Of a DNA stretch of 64,000 nt, positions 48,090 to 60,619 are shown one piece after another. Numbering within the stretch: position 1 is the first letter of the stretch; each line of letters opens with the position of its first letter. Below the pieces are notes generated by a model. It had not been told where the DNA came from, made no database searches, and saw only the letters and a list, made by a program, of their open reading frames with translations. Source of the DNA: Punica granatum (taxonomy: Eukaryota > Streptophyta > Magnoliopsida > Myrtales > Lythraceae); the NCBI RefSeq assembly GCF_007655135.1, contig NC_045132.1, positions 20,206,354-20,270,353 of the forward strand. Reading direction: 5' to 3'. A program made the translations under genes and the position numbers.

Positions 48090-51000
48090 TCAACCTCTCA
48101 TTCCCATCTTCCATGTCATTTCAAAGTTCTTCCCGACGAGCAATTTCAGGCCAGTGATCTCCACCATCGTGGCCTTCATATCCCCGACACCATCCGATGC
48201 CTCCACAACCTTATGGTCCGACAAGTTCACCTCCGCGTTCGAGGTTTCGATCTGATAATCGCCGTTGATCTCAAGGGCCGATGTGCTGCTTCCGCCGAGT
48301 CCCAGCACTGAAACCTTCCCTATGATCCATCCGTTCTTCAGCGCAAAGTCGCCCTCCTGGACCTTCGACCACACCTTCACTTTCCCTGAGCTGAGGGTCG
48401 CATAGAAGTCAATGTACGAGGAGGACCCGCTCCCCAGCTTCATCTCGGGAAGCTCATCATTGTCGAGGAACAGCGACCCTTTGGCTTGGGCATCGCTGGC
48501 GCCTGCAGGGAACGTCACCACGAGGTTGAAAGGCGTTGTTCGGGCTTCCTTGGAAATCATCCCGCCCTGTTGCATCGGCAGTATGGTGTTCTCATAGACA
48601 TGAACATTGACGACGTGTAAGGGGGCATCGAGGGTCACGTATTTCCCCGATTTCGAAACGATGGTCTGTGTCATGTCGAACAGACTGTACCAAGTGCCTG
48701 GTGGGAAGAGTGCTGTGACCTGGGACTTACCCTGCTCGAGAACAGGGGACACCATGACACTGCTGCCGAGCAAGAACTGAGTGCTCAAACCATAGCTCTC
48801 GCTATAAGTCGGGAACGAGAAGAAAACCGGCCTCGCTATGGGAGCCCCGGTAGTATGAGCCTCATAGTTCAGAGTGTACAGGTAAGGCAAGAGCCGGTAC
48901 CTCATGCCCAGAGCATTTCGGGCAGACTCAGCAACTGATTCCCACTGGTAGAGCTCCTGTCTCGGGGAATAGTAATTCGCATGGTCCCTTGAGAAGGGAT
49001 AGAATGCTCCGACTTCAATCCAACGGTTGCAGAGCTCCTCTGTTGGCTGAGGATAGAACCCACATATATCTGCCCCAACCATTGGAACTCCAAATATACC
49101 AAAATTCAACATCGTCGATATTGAGTACCTCAAATTTTCCCATGTCCCCTGATTATCTCCAGTCCAATGAGCCGCATACTTTCCTGAACCAACATAGGTC
49201 GAGCGGGACAAGATGAATGGCCTCTTCCCCTCGAGCCCTTGAAGCGCCTTATGAGTTGCAAGGGTTTGTGAAAAACCATAGAGACTGTGAGCATCATACT
49301 CCAACACACCATTGTAATGGACGGCACTAGTGGCTATGGTCTTGAACCCAACCGGGACTTGCATCCCCGATGCATTTATCTTGTAGGGTGGGTCATCCCA
49401 CCTCGTGTTGGTAATATTCTTGCAGTCCAAGCAACAGATCCACCCCGGTCCTGTCCCAGTAGGGCACTGCTTGTTCTTCGGAACTGTGCACTTCCCTGAA
49501 CAGAAATTGGAAACTTCATTCATATCAATCCATAAGCCATCCACGGGGACAAGCTCATGGAATCTACGGATCTCGTCGCCCCACCAGTCCACAGTCTTCG
49601 GGTTGAGGAAGTCCGGAAAGTTAACAGCTCCAGGCCAGACCTGGGCCACATATGGCTCCCCATCATACTTGATAAACACGTCATTGGCGATTCCTCGCTG
49701 GTACACGCCGTAGGTGGAGTTGATGCCAATCCCCGGGTCAATAATGACAACGTACTTCATGCCCCGGGCATGGATCTTTTCGAGGAAGGCTAAGAGCTTC
49801 GGACGGGGGTAGTTGAGAGGGTTGAGGGTGAAGTCCTTCTTGCCATCCATGTGGTCATCGTCGTTCCATATAACATCGAGCGGGATCTGAGCCTTCTGGT
49901 AGTTTTCAACAACGTCTTCAATCACAGACAGGTTGTGGTAACCCCATCGGCACTGGTGGAATCCTGCGCGTATCACACAGACAGCAAAAGGAAATTACAA
50001 ACCTGATGGTTGAGCAAAATAACGTCACATATCGAAACAAGTTGCCTGAAATTTTCTCAGGAGAGATTAGAGAGACAAAAGGCCCAATTGAACTATGGAA
50101 TTGTTTCTTGACCAAGCCTCGTTTGCTTAAGCAGGAATCAACTATGTAGGTGCAGCCCTCAAACTATAGGGGGCAATTCGAAATTAACCATTTATCAATC
50201 ATCGCTTGCAAATAATGCATACTACCCAATGAAGCACACTGCCCCACTTTCATAAATTATTGACAAAGATGCATGCACAGCATCTAGTACGAGCATATTG
50301 GCATCATGGGCAGGCATCTAGGAGGTCCACTGGTACCGACTGACCCTCCCTAGTGACAAGGACCAGAGGGCTAGTGTTCAATCTCCACATGTTGTAGGTC
50401 AGAGGATTGACAAATAAAACATCGTCATTTTTATCTTTCATTGCTAATTTGAAGTAATCATTGTGCTTTTGGGGGCCCACTTGTTGCTCCCATGCACAAA
50501 ATTTGTCCGTGGAAACTGGAAAATGGTCAAGATTTTTGGCTATTTAAAAGCTGGAAAAGTAAAACAAGCAGCACGAAAGAAATATCAAGAAACAAAGAAG
50601 ATTAGATATCTTTGAACATGGGCACAGCCTTATCTCCATTCTCCATATCATGTGGACCAGAAATTGATTTTCTTCAATAATTTATGAGAAAGATTGTGCA
50701 TTTTGCCTAAATCTCCTCTAACAGGGACTTTTACAAATGAAAACAAACGATGAGAGCTTCATATTAAGCGACAGAAGTTTCCTAAATAAATTCAGCAAGA
50801 AAACAAGCGAGGGACCAAACCCAACAACCTATAATAATAATAAAAAGGGTACCAAATATCTGTCCTGGAAACAAACACCATCGGATCCCATACGTGTCAT
50901 TAATCAACTATCAGCATTTTTAATAGTTTTTTTCCCACTCTTGGAAGGTGGTCCTAAATTTCTTGACTCCTTTTATTATCATCACTTCTTCTTCTTCTCT

Positions 51001-53794
51001 CTCTTTAAGAAAAAACATCTTTTGATTAAAGTCTAAATCAACCCTTAAAAAGATGGTGCATCCATTCTCTTTAGGAAGTAACACGTCACATTTTATGAAC
51101 TGGTGGATTCCAATTGTTCTCTCAAGGATCTTATCACCACCTCCATGTGACCATTAAAGAGACAGGAATGCGAAATCTTGAGTTTTAACCCGTCATACAC
51201 CCAAAATGAGAAATAGCAGTGAACCATAGCATAGTGAAAGTATAAGTAAATATATTCAATCACTCGAAGCCCTACAAGAAGAAAAGGGTCATTGTATTTA
51301 ACGTTTTACTTCTGATGCGGGCATTTGTATTAATTAGTATGACCTTTAAAATGGGGACACATGCCGTAACATTCGATCCATAAGTTTTACTTTTATGTGC
51401 GTAAATTTCGCAGGAAAAACGCAAAAGATTTTCTTTCTTTTGAGGTCACAATCATGACCACTAAAATAATGATTGATGTGTGGGGTTTTCTTGATAAAAA
51501 GCTATTGTGATGGAAAAATTATATGTTTACCCAATCAATCCCTATCACTTTCCCTCCATTTTCTAAACAAAATATGAGAAAACAAAAGCAAAAGGATTGT
51601 CCTTCGAGATGCTCTCTAAACACATGTAATCCCAAGGGGGGATTCATGTGCTTCCCCTTGTTAAAAGTTTGTGCACTTTTCACATTAAATACCACCGAAC
51701 GTCTATCATTTCCAAAGTTCCACCCGGGAAAACAAATATCTTCACACTTGGAACCAAAACCTTCTTAAGATTAAAAAACAAGAAGATAACGACCGCTTGA
51801 CATAGTATTAGATAGTATAGGCCGACTTTTTTTTTTTTTAATTCTCTTTATACCCTTATCCTGAAACTTGTCTATCAAACTTTTTGCTGGGTTCTGCAAC
51901 CAATTGCTCTTTAGGGGCATGGGGAAGGGAAGGGAACTGACTCATAAATGAGCCTCTCACATCTCTCAATGCCACCATAAATACGAGTAAAGAGGCCAAC
52001 CAAAGCAGAGGGCGGAAATGGGGAACAAAGGGGAAGAAGAACTATCAAAAAAGCAGGCAAGAAGCTTACCAAAGGCCCAGTAAGGCATGGGAGCAGGTCT
52101 CCCAATGAACTGTGTGTATTGATCGACCACTCCTAGTGGACTTGGCCCCGAGAAGAAGTAGAAGTCCATAACTCCCCCTATCACCTGCCAAAAACCAAAA
52201 AACGAAGGATGTTACTGCCCTTCATTAATCCTACAGTTTGATTTGTATAGTGTCGACCACGGGTAAGAATAACTACGAGATTATGATTTTCTCGTTGAAG
52301 CCGAATAGCTTGTAATAATTTGATGGTTTCAATCCATTAAACTAGAACCCCGCAGGCCACAGAATTGATTGCAGCACATTATCATAAAGGGCCGATATAT
52401 ACAACGTGATTGTCTTAATCTTGCTGTACTTCGTCCGGCAGTAAAAGTTCTCACGAACGGTCTATTTATGTACTTTTATATATCGTCCACTGCAAGTCAG
52501 CATATTAATTGGTTTTAGGTTACATGTTACATCTAAAGATGATCGACCATAGTTCATATATGACCGAGCAGCCCCATAATTCAATCGCCATTAGGAACCA
52601 ACAACCCAGTACGGGAGTCCACAGGACCCGCATTCGGGCAATTTACGTAAATTTGAAACCCAACACGTTTAAGAGGCCCCATTTTCCTATTTGCATTTGC
52701 GTAAACTCGCCATAGGTATTAATCTATTTTAATTCTTAATTGCCATGGCTAGCTAGTGAACATTTTTCTAATAAATATACTGTATTATTTTAATCAGTAT
52801 CATGTTGAATTAATGATATTGTCTGAATTAGACAATGTCTAGATCAAATTTGAGGTTTTTACCTTGTACGTTAGGGAAGTGCCCCTGTAGAAGACATCCA
52901 TCCCGTTGCTGTTTAGCAGCAGGACGGCGTGAGCGTACGCCTCCCCCCCGACGTTCCGGAGGTCCATGTACACGGGGTGGGAACCGTACAGATCGGTGTT
53001 CAGGTTAATGGCGGAGACGTCAGTCGTGTACAGCGTGTAGGGATCCCCGGGGAACAGCTTGATCCCGTGCGGCTGCGTGTTCTCCCCGAGCCCGAACAGC
53101 GCCGCGTCCTTCGGCAGCGCCGTCGACACCTCCAGGTACTGGTCCTTGAACACGAGGCTGCTGTACGGGTCGGACCCGCCAGAGCTCGTGTTGAACAGCG
53201 TCTGGCCGTTCGACTTCCGCCGGACGGCGAAGCTGAACGGGTCGGCCGTGAAGCTGACGATGAGCTCGGAGCCGGCGTACTCCGAAACCGTAGTCGGGTT
53301 CAAGTCCTTCCTGGACCTCCATAGCGCGGCCTTCTTCAGCGGCGGCGGGGGCTGCTCCCTCGGGAGGAGGTTGTACGGAACCTCCCACCTCGGCTTCTCG
53401 GCGTCGGTGATGTGAACTCTCAGGCGGCTCTCCGTCTCATGCCTGAATAACCCATTAACGGAAATTAAATTTTTTTTAATATCAAATCAGAGATTTATTA
53501 GAATAATCCAGCTTTCCAAATGGGGTAAATTAAATTAAATGGTTAAATTAATTACTTGACGTAGAGCTGCAACAGAGGAATGTCGGGGCCGTAGACGGGG
53601 GTCTTCTGGTTGACCTGGAGGAGGCCCAGAAGGCCTCCGTCCGCCGTCTCCTCGACGGAGACCAGACGGTATCCGCTGCCGATCTTGGCAGGGGCGGCGG
53701 AGCTTACGCCGGCGAGACAGAGGACCAGGACTAGGAATGAAGAGAGGCGCAGAGAAGAAAAGGAAGAAGATAATAATGGCGGAGGAGACGACAT
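48090..53794 (-). CDS. XYL1: Alpha-xylosidase, GH31 (XYL1/AXY3 type)
   Basis: Four exons on the minus strand: 53794-53556, 53442-52863, 52184-52070, 49963-48090. They join in frame through GT-AG introns of 113, 678 and 2106 bp to give 935 residues; Arabidopsis XYL1 (At1g68560) has about 915. The N-terminus is a signal peptide (hydrophobic to about residue 33), which fits an apoplastic enzyme. The GH31 catalytic domain contains [12 protein letters not shown] with the expected nucleophile Asp458 and [10 protein letters not shown] with the expected acid/base Asp581. Other family landmarks are [42 protein letters not shown] and a beta-sandwich C-terminus ending WKMGMRG. Several NxS/T sites (NLS, NST, NIT, NAS) suggest glycosylation. 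It removes alpha-xylose from xyloglucan oligosaccharides during wall remodelling; this is family knowledge. The start is the first ATG of the signal-peptide exon. Confidence 0.95.
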
Positions 53795-53871
53795 TTTTGC
53801 TCTGTTCCTCTCACTGTGCTCTGAGCTCAGTGGCTCAGCGAGCGAGACAACAGCTAGCGGTCTGAACGAAA

Positions 53872-53892
53872 GGGGGGGGGGGGGGGGGGGGG
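53872..53892. repeat. 21-base G homopolymer in the XYL1 leader
   Basis: An uninterrupted G21 on the plus strand, C21 in the XYL1 transcript sense. It lies about 80-100 nt upstream of the ATG, between the candidate TATA element and the start codon. The length may be an assembly estimate, because such runs are hard to sequence. Confidence 0.8.
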
Positions 53893-53937
53893 CAAGATTT
53901 TTGGAGCTGTTGCTGAGATTAGCGACTTCCTGGGTTT

Positions 53938-53948
53938 AGTATTTAAAG
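53938..53948 (-). promoter_or_regulatory. Candidate TATA element of XYL1
   Basis: CTTTAAATACT on the minus strand about 145-155 bp upstream of the ATG. A start site about 30 bp downstream would place the C21 tract in the 5' UTR. Confidence 0.45.
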
Positions 53949-53959
53949 ACCCGACAGAG

Positions 53960-56900
53960 GGTCCAAACGGTCATCGCACGAGCAAAGGACCACTCGCGAC
54001 ACGACCCCCGCCATAATTAGTGGTTTGCATCTCCTGATCAGATCAATTTAGCTTATAATTCATTCGGTATATCTCTTTATCATATACCGTATTAGTCTTA
54101 TATAATAAATATAGTAAAATAATACGAGCCATGCTTTAATAGTAGATGTTGTGGGCTGTTCTTTTTGCCCATCGTCCTTTAAGCGTACACAATCTACATT
54201 TATCTTTTTACATAAATGTTTTTTATGAACTTACCCAATCATTGACCTTACCATGTTCTTTGTCTTGCCAAATTGACCTCGTCATTTTTTCTTTTCTTTT
54301 TTTGCTCGAACCTTATCGCTTTCAAGACCCAACAAACGATTATCTTCAAATAAAATGATTTCATGTTTGCAATCAGTTTATACAAACAGTTATTTTAGAA
54401 TTTGACTATTTTTTCTTTTTACGTTCCGATAATTTAACGCAATGTTTTTCATTGAATGTTAGATTTTTGATACCATAATACTTGCACGCAAGATGTGGAG
54501 TATTGTGTTACACCAAATAATTTTGCAATCGCAAGGGACATGGGAAGAATATTGATGCATCCTTGCCATGTGATGTTCCGAGTCTCCGGTCCAAAGGGGG
54601 GACCCCCCACCCGTACATTTCTTCATCCCCTTCCTTCCGTCACTTTCCTTTTTCTTTTCTTTTTATTATAAAAAGGGCAATTTTTCCATGGAAAATAAAT
54701 TTTTTTGGTGGGTACTACTGCTAGGAATGTGAACCCGTGGCTGCCCGAGTGGAACTTTCTCATCTTGATCTTTGTATAGTATCATCCAAATGGGAATGAA
54801 GTAACGGTACATGGCATGACAAAGATATTTTTGGTGGTAACCAATTTTACCTTGGAACTTAGTATCTCTACCCACTAGACAAAATTAACCAAATTTCACT
54901 ATGGTTGATTTGTCTCATATTATTTAATAGTCGAAACCGAACATTTTGTATATCGATCTAGTTTGGAAAGATATCCCAACAAAAGGGACATGAGGGGCCC
55001 TATTGGATATTTTCAGTCTTGATGGAGGAGTGATGCCATCTTCTCGTGGCACTACGGTTTCCTTGCGATTGTGGTAGGAAATTTCAAGCATTGGTTAAAT
55101 TACTTGAGCGAAAGAGAAATCCTCGATATGTCAAATTGGGCCAAATCCACGTCTAGTGGCCTTTGCCATGTCATGTGTCTTATGAGATTTGCATTGATTT
55201 AAAGTCATATATCGGATTTTCGAAGAAGATTAATGTTGCACTTAACAGTTATGATGGTGGAAAACTTGAAACTACTCCTAACCAATCGCGCCAAGGCTGT
55301 ATAGGATGAGGGCAACGTCTCGGAAGTCGGCATTCTTCTCTTAGATATTTGCTCGTTTAGGCGTTTAGAAGATCGATCGAGAGTGAGAAGGGAAAACAAA
55401 ATGAAAGGAATATATATATATATATATATATATGAAAATAGAACCTCGGGCAAGCCATACCCAGAGGGGGGAAAATAAAACCTCAACAAGGATTACAAGA
55501 AAACTTAGACATAAGCATTTTTAATTTTATCTGATGCTGCCGTATATTAGCACCCCCCCTCCCAAATTTCTACTTATATGTACAATACATAGGGAAATGA
55601 TACATTCGACGCACTATCTTTACTTTAATTTCTTAGTCTAATTTTATCGTTTTTGATTGTCATCCATTATCTTTCCTGCAGCATTTTCCTTTTATTCAAC
55701 CAGCTGCTTTAACCGTGCGGTGCGTTAAATCATTATTCGATTATATATTTTATATAAAAATTATTAAATAATAATCTATTATTAAGCAAAGATATTGGAT
55801 GAAACGAACTTAAAAGGAGAAGATGGACTTGAAAAAAAGAGTAAAGATAACATGTCAGATGTATATATTCCCTAATATATAATGCAATCATTCTTGATCA
55901 TGGGGGATTGACTAGAATATAAAATGGTGATGATATGCTTAAAGAGATGTAATGAACATCGAAGAGGGTGCAAATAATTATTTATTGAGCAAGGAAAGAA
56001 AAATAAATTTCGAAAGGCATGGTCGTGTCACTTATAGGGCGGTCCGCAACTATGTATGTCCCGTGACCACCGTAGGATGTTGCCCCCCTATTGCAAGCGG
56101 CGGTCCACAAATTTTATATTATACCTTTTTGTGGCCTTTTCCTGCAGAATATGCTCAATTGGGATCACCGACAGACATGAAATCGTGAAATCGACTGGGT
56201 CGTGCTAATAAGGATTTGATTGAGAAGTTACACGTATTTCTATAAGAATCATTATTAGATTATTGTAGTTTGTTTCTTACTTAGAGCATATTATTGCCAG
56301 CATATATTTTAATGAAAACATATTCTAAAAATTGTTTTTTTTTTATAAATGTTCTAAAAATTGCTACTTGAATTAATTTATATTTAAGAGATTAATATTC
56401 GAAATTTTCAATTAAGTATTCTATTAAGAAGTAAGTTTTTCTTTATTAAAGTAATGATTATTATATTATGAACAAGCACGGAATGAAAAATTAATTACAT
56501 ATAATAAATCCCACATATTTACAGACTTTAAATACTTAAATTTTTATGAAATATGAAGTAATATCTAAAGCCGTATCACTAAAAATGTGATTAACCAATG
56601 CGATTTTATTAAATATTATATTTTCTAGGATATAAGGACAATATCTCTTACATGCTTGCTTCGAAGTTCTATACGATCACTCTCCAGAAAAACAAGTTTT
56701 TTTACATATGATTGTCACAGCAGCTTGTCAACATTGTATGTAGAACCCTTTTTTAGGGTTATTAAATTATTATCATTATTGCAACCAAAAAAAAAAACTA
56801 TTACCTTCTATAATTTCAAGAAAAATCTTCATTTGATAACGGCTATAATTTTTTTTTTAAGTTAAATTTTATTTTATATATATGTGTGTGTGTAAACAAT

Positions 56901-58425
56901 TAAAATCTATGAAATTTTCAAAGATTATATTAAAATATAAATATAAAAAAATTACTACTCTGTTAACTAAAATATCTCCTCTACTATCTCCTTTGTTATT
57001 TATATATTTTTAAAATAAGCAAACCTTATAAGGATTAAAAAATCGGAGCAGTTTTTCCAAATAAGAATCACTGAATTTGACATTTGCACGAGCCAAAGGC
57101 CTATTATATATGTATCCATCTTTTAAGTTTTACCCGTTGGAAGATAGTCGACATTTGTGGAGGCACTCATTAGATTTTTATTTTCCATTTATATTATAGT
57201 CTAATATATGCATCTTTTAATTAAAGAAGAAATCATATATTAATTAATAAGTATGTTGTTTGCTAATTGTAAATATGTATAATATAAGTTTATTGTGATG
57301 GAAAATGAATTGGATATTACATATATCTTTTTCTATGTTGTTATTAAGATTATTTTTTCGATTGCAACTCATAACAAGAAGTTATTTTCGACTTCATTGA
57401 TAATTTTAGAGTAGTTTGTGATATTCCCTTGTATGGTTCCTTTCATTTCTTAATCTGTTACAATCTAATTGATACTTTTCCATATTATATCACGACATAT
57501 GATTATGGAAGAATGTTCGTTTAGTTTTCAAGTAAAATAATACAACTCAACTCTATTCTTTACAAAATTCAGTAATATAATTATTAATGTTTTGTCCTTT
57601 CTATTATTTAATAATAAATTATCACTTATATTTTTTTCTAACAATCTTTATAATCAATTCTTTAATAATAAATTGTTCATATACTTTTGCATATATATAT
57701 ATATATATTAATGTTTTAATAATAATTTTTTTATCTACTTTCATATCTATACATATATATCCTTACACATAAATATATTTGTCAAACCCGCGGTCAATAT
57801 ATTTATCTTCGCTTCATTTTGTCCTGATTAATTAAGTCGCGGTTCCCTCTCTGCAATTTGGGACAGATGGAGCAAATCAGAGGGCAACCTCTGATTGAAG
57901 AACTCGGGAGGCAAATGAGAATAAAGAAACGAACAAGCCAAAATTTCTTCACATGACATGAAGGGTTAGTTTCTGATCAAGTGACGGGTGATTGGACCCT
58001 ACACCCTTCAAAAATCAAATAAAAACACATTAAAAAAAATAAAAAAAGGAAGAAGAAAATTATATCTCTTCAAGTATATACTGATCCTTAAAGTTTCAGA
58101 ACTCAGGAATTATTATTCCTCGGAACTTACTATTTTCTAAGAATATATATCTGATGGCAAAGTTCCCAAGTACAGATCCTTATGTTCAGAACCAGGGAAT
58201 TATCCTATCCGCTATACAGAAATTCGCATACATTATTTTTCCGATTACAGTAGAGAGGCACAAAATATTATTACTAATTTTGCTTCTTTTTGTCAAAATG
58301 GAAGCATTCCGGTCTGTAAACATCGGCAGTGTTATGTTCTGGTGAATTCGAATTCTAGATAACCAACCTGTTACGGCTTACCTGAGTATGGAGTGTAACA
58401 TATTTTCAGCTTTTATATGCCATAT
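53960..58425. other. XYL1 upstream region, gene-free
   Basis: First 100 bp moderately GC-rich, then AT-rich sequence. No gene, RNA or clear element. Runs of (AT)n at 55412-55434 and 57691-57709. 56030-56110 is a short GC-richer piece with two GGCGGTCC motifs in the same orientation, of unknown meaning. Confidence 0.35.
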
Positions 58426-58429
58426 ATTC

Positions 58430-59480
58430 AACAGCCTGTACGAAACTGCCCGGGGAAAAGACACTTTCGAACTCTTGTTTTTCCCCCCGGCTCAAAGATC
58501 GGGGGCACTGTGACACTGCGCCTGATCAAAAACTGCAAGCTCAAGCGCTATGTAAAGGTCTGAAAATGAGAAGAAAACCCGTCCTTGCCATCCCGGCTTG
58601 ACTGCTATATATGAGCTTCATAGGTGCATGAGCGTGTAAAGGAACCACCCATAAAAGGCGGCACCTATTGCCAATGGATAGAGCTGTATACTGTGTCCAG
58701 GAGATCGATGTGAGCTCAAATGGTTCCCTTAAGAAAGGATTGAAGGAGCCGACTCGGTCCATTCAAATGGTTGCACCCTCATATACCTGCACGGACTTTA
58801 TATCAATATCCCATATATACCAAAATCCATACCCGGAAAATAATGGTATACCTCAAGTTATCTTAATTCTCTATGATTTCTCTAGTCCAATGGATTGTAT
58901 CCTTCCAAAAATGGCCGAGCTCGAGCACGGTACAATTGCAACTGTATATTTTGTTTCTTTGCCTCGAGCCCTTCAAGGTTCGCATAGGTCACAACTGCTT
59001 CCGAGAAACCATATACTGTAAGCACCATTCTCTAAAGCCAACACAGTGGACGACACTACTAATAACTATAGTTACGATTCATTCATGTCCATTCACTAGC
59101 GCCTAGCGGTCTAAACCCCAAAGACATAAGGTTGCAACACGGGCAGGTCTCGTCACTCCAGCCTTTAGAAACATCCTTCACAGTTCCCAACTTCCGTTAC
59201 ACGCCATATATAGGTGAAGTTAATGCATGCGCATCGCAGTCTGTAATCACGACGTACTTAATTGGGACCGAATTCAGTCGATAAGCTTTAGTTGCTTCAG
59301 CCTTTCAGCAAAAGTCTATGGCCAAGACCAGGACCATTCCCCACTATGTACGTGGGCCATTCTCTATGTTCTTGTGAACGAAGAACTTAGTTGAATCTAT
59401 CTGTCCACTCAGTGGTCCATGTCAAAAAGATTGAAGGATATGATATAGTTCAAGACGATATATTGTGATATTCCAAGACA
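58430..59480 (-). pseudogene. Decayed partial copy of XYL1
   Basis: Same orientation as XYL1 and about 4.6 kb upstream of it. It is collinear with exon 4 positions of roughly 48690-49900. Landmarks: GTGACACTG at 58510 against ATGACACTG at 48755; GAGAAGAAAACC near 58568 and 48818; CCTCGAGCCCTTCAAGG at 58962 against CCTCGAGCCCTTGAAGC at 49226; AATCACGACGTACTT at 59246 against AATGACAACGTACTT at 49743. About 250 bp corresponding to 49390-49640 is deleted, which includes the nucleophile region. The acid/base motif HWTGDN reads HWTREI because of a base loss, so no active enzyme could be made. It probably arose by an old tandem or dispersed duplication. Confidence 0.82.
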
Positions 59481-59582
59481 AAAGATAAGCACAATCATGG
59501 AGAGTCGCGGTGGAGCAAACCCGACTGCCTCTTCCCAGACAAGGTCATCGAAGGCATCGTGGATCAAGTGTGTGAGCTGGTC

Positions 59583-60020
59583 TTTTTTTTTTCGGTGATA
59601 GTGGAGGGCGAAAGCCCTTACAAGAAAGAAACTATGCTACACAAAAACGGGGTAAGGAAGCCTCTAGAAGATCGCCCTCAAGGAGAGCGTGAAGACCAAT
59701 TGGGGGAGCAACTAAGAAATGTAAACCCAATGAGAAGGAAACCGCTCATTGAGCCATCTAATCAGTGCACGTATTGCCCTCGCGATACGTATGACTGGCT
59801 TCTACATGCTAGTCACGGTGGAGAATATCGCTAATGCTGCTCACTAGCGGTTCGAGACATTGATTGTGGGTTGCACCATCTGATAGCAGTCGTTGAACCA
59901 CTTGGGAGTCGAGTTCTAAGACCACGTGCCGGTAGCCACGGTCCCAAGCCAGCTGTAGGCCCACCAAAGCACCCCAGAGTTCAGCTGTCGTCGAGGTTGC
60001 GACCGTGCCGGCTCAGCCCA
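59583..60020 (-). pseudogene. LINE RNase H-like 3' fragment
   Basis: The minus strand translates to TTAELWGALVGLQLAWDRGY, then RHVVLELDSQVVQRLLSDG, ILHRD, a stop, HVEASHTYREGNTCTD, a stop, and a tail ending in LLEASLPRFC. This matches the RNase H domain of plant non-LTR elements, with the acidic residues E and D of AELWG and LELDS visible. In-frame stops make it dead. The T-run at 59583-59593 is its poly-A tail on the opposite strand, so the 3' end is complete and the 5' side is truncated near 60020. Confidence 0.82.
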
Positions 60021-60024
60021 GTTA

Positions 60025-60415
60025 TGCAGACTGTGGGCTAGAAAAAAAAATCGTCTGACAAAAAAATAAATTGAAAAACGCGTAGAAAATACGTAAACCA
60101 AATCTAAGAGATCGACGAAACAACTCCTAATAAAGGAGTTTAGCCTGCTCGACACATTGGGCGATGGTTCAACTTCTACTAAATAATTATTCAGCAAAAA
60201 AAAAAAACTTCTATTTAGTATTGCAATGCTAAAGAGAAACCCTTGGGGGCGAAATATACCCCTTAACGAGAGCCGTGTTGAATGCGAGGCAGTTTAAGAG
60301 TACGTTCGAGGGGCTTGCACATTTTAAATTACAACCCAAACTACCTGAACAGAGCAGTACTTCATCGCATCGTAAGAATCACATACTGAGGGATGAAGAG
60401 AAAAGAAAGGAAAAA
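60025..60415. other. Gene-free spacer
   Basis: Ordinary AT-rich sequence with no recognised feature. A short plus-strand frame and its shadows are not supported. Confidence 0.3.
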
Positions 60416-60419
60416 CTAA

Positions 60420-60618
60420 CGGTGCGTTTGGTTTCAGAGTTAAAGTGATTTTGATTTTAATTTTGATTATGGAAAAAGACAAATGTTGTGTAGTGTATTG
60501 AGTTAAAGTTAAAATTAAAATTTTTGACTTGAGAAATGTGTATTTTTATTGTGTAGTGTGTTAAGTTAAAATTAAAGTTAAAATTTTTGTAATTTTAATC
60601 CTGAAAACAAACGGTTCA
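60420..60618. mobile_element. MITE with GTGCGTTTGGTTTC ends
   Basis: Left end GGTGCGTTTGGTTTCAG; right end, on the minus strand, GAACCGTTTGTTTTCAG. These are 17-bp imperfect inverted ends. The interior holds tandem pieces of AGTTAAAGTTAAAATTAAAA and TTGTGTAGTGT. About 0.2 kb, non-coding, typical of a small plant DNA-transposon derivative. Confidence 0.65.
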
Positions 60619-60619
60619 T

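Noticed and set aside
52929..53415. Long plus-strand and alternative minus frames over XYL1 exon 2
   Set aside because: Arg/Pro/Val-rich shadows of the GC-rich exon; the GH31 frame explains the region.
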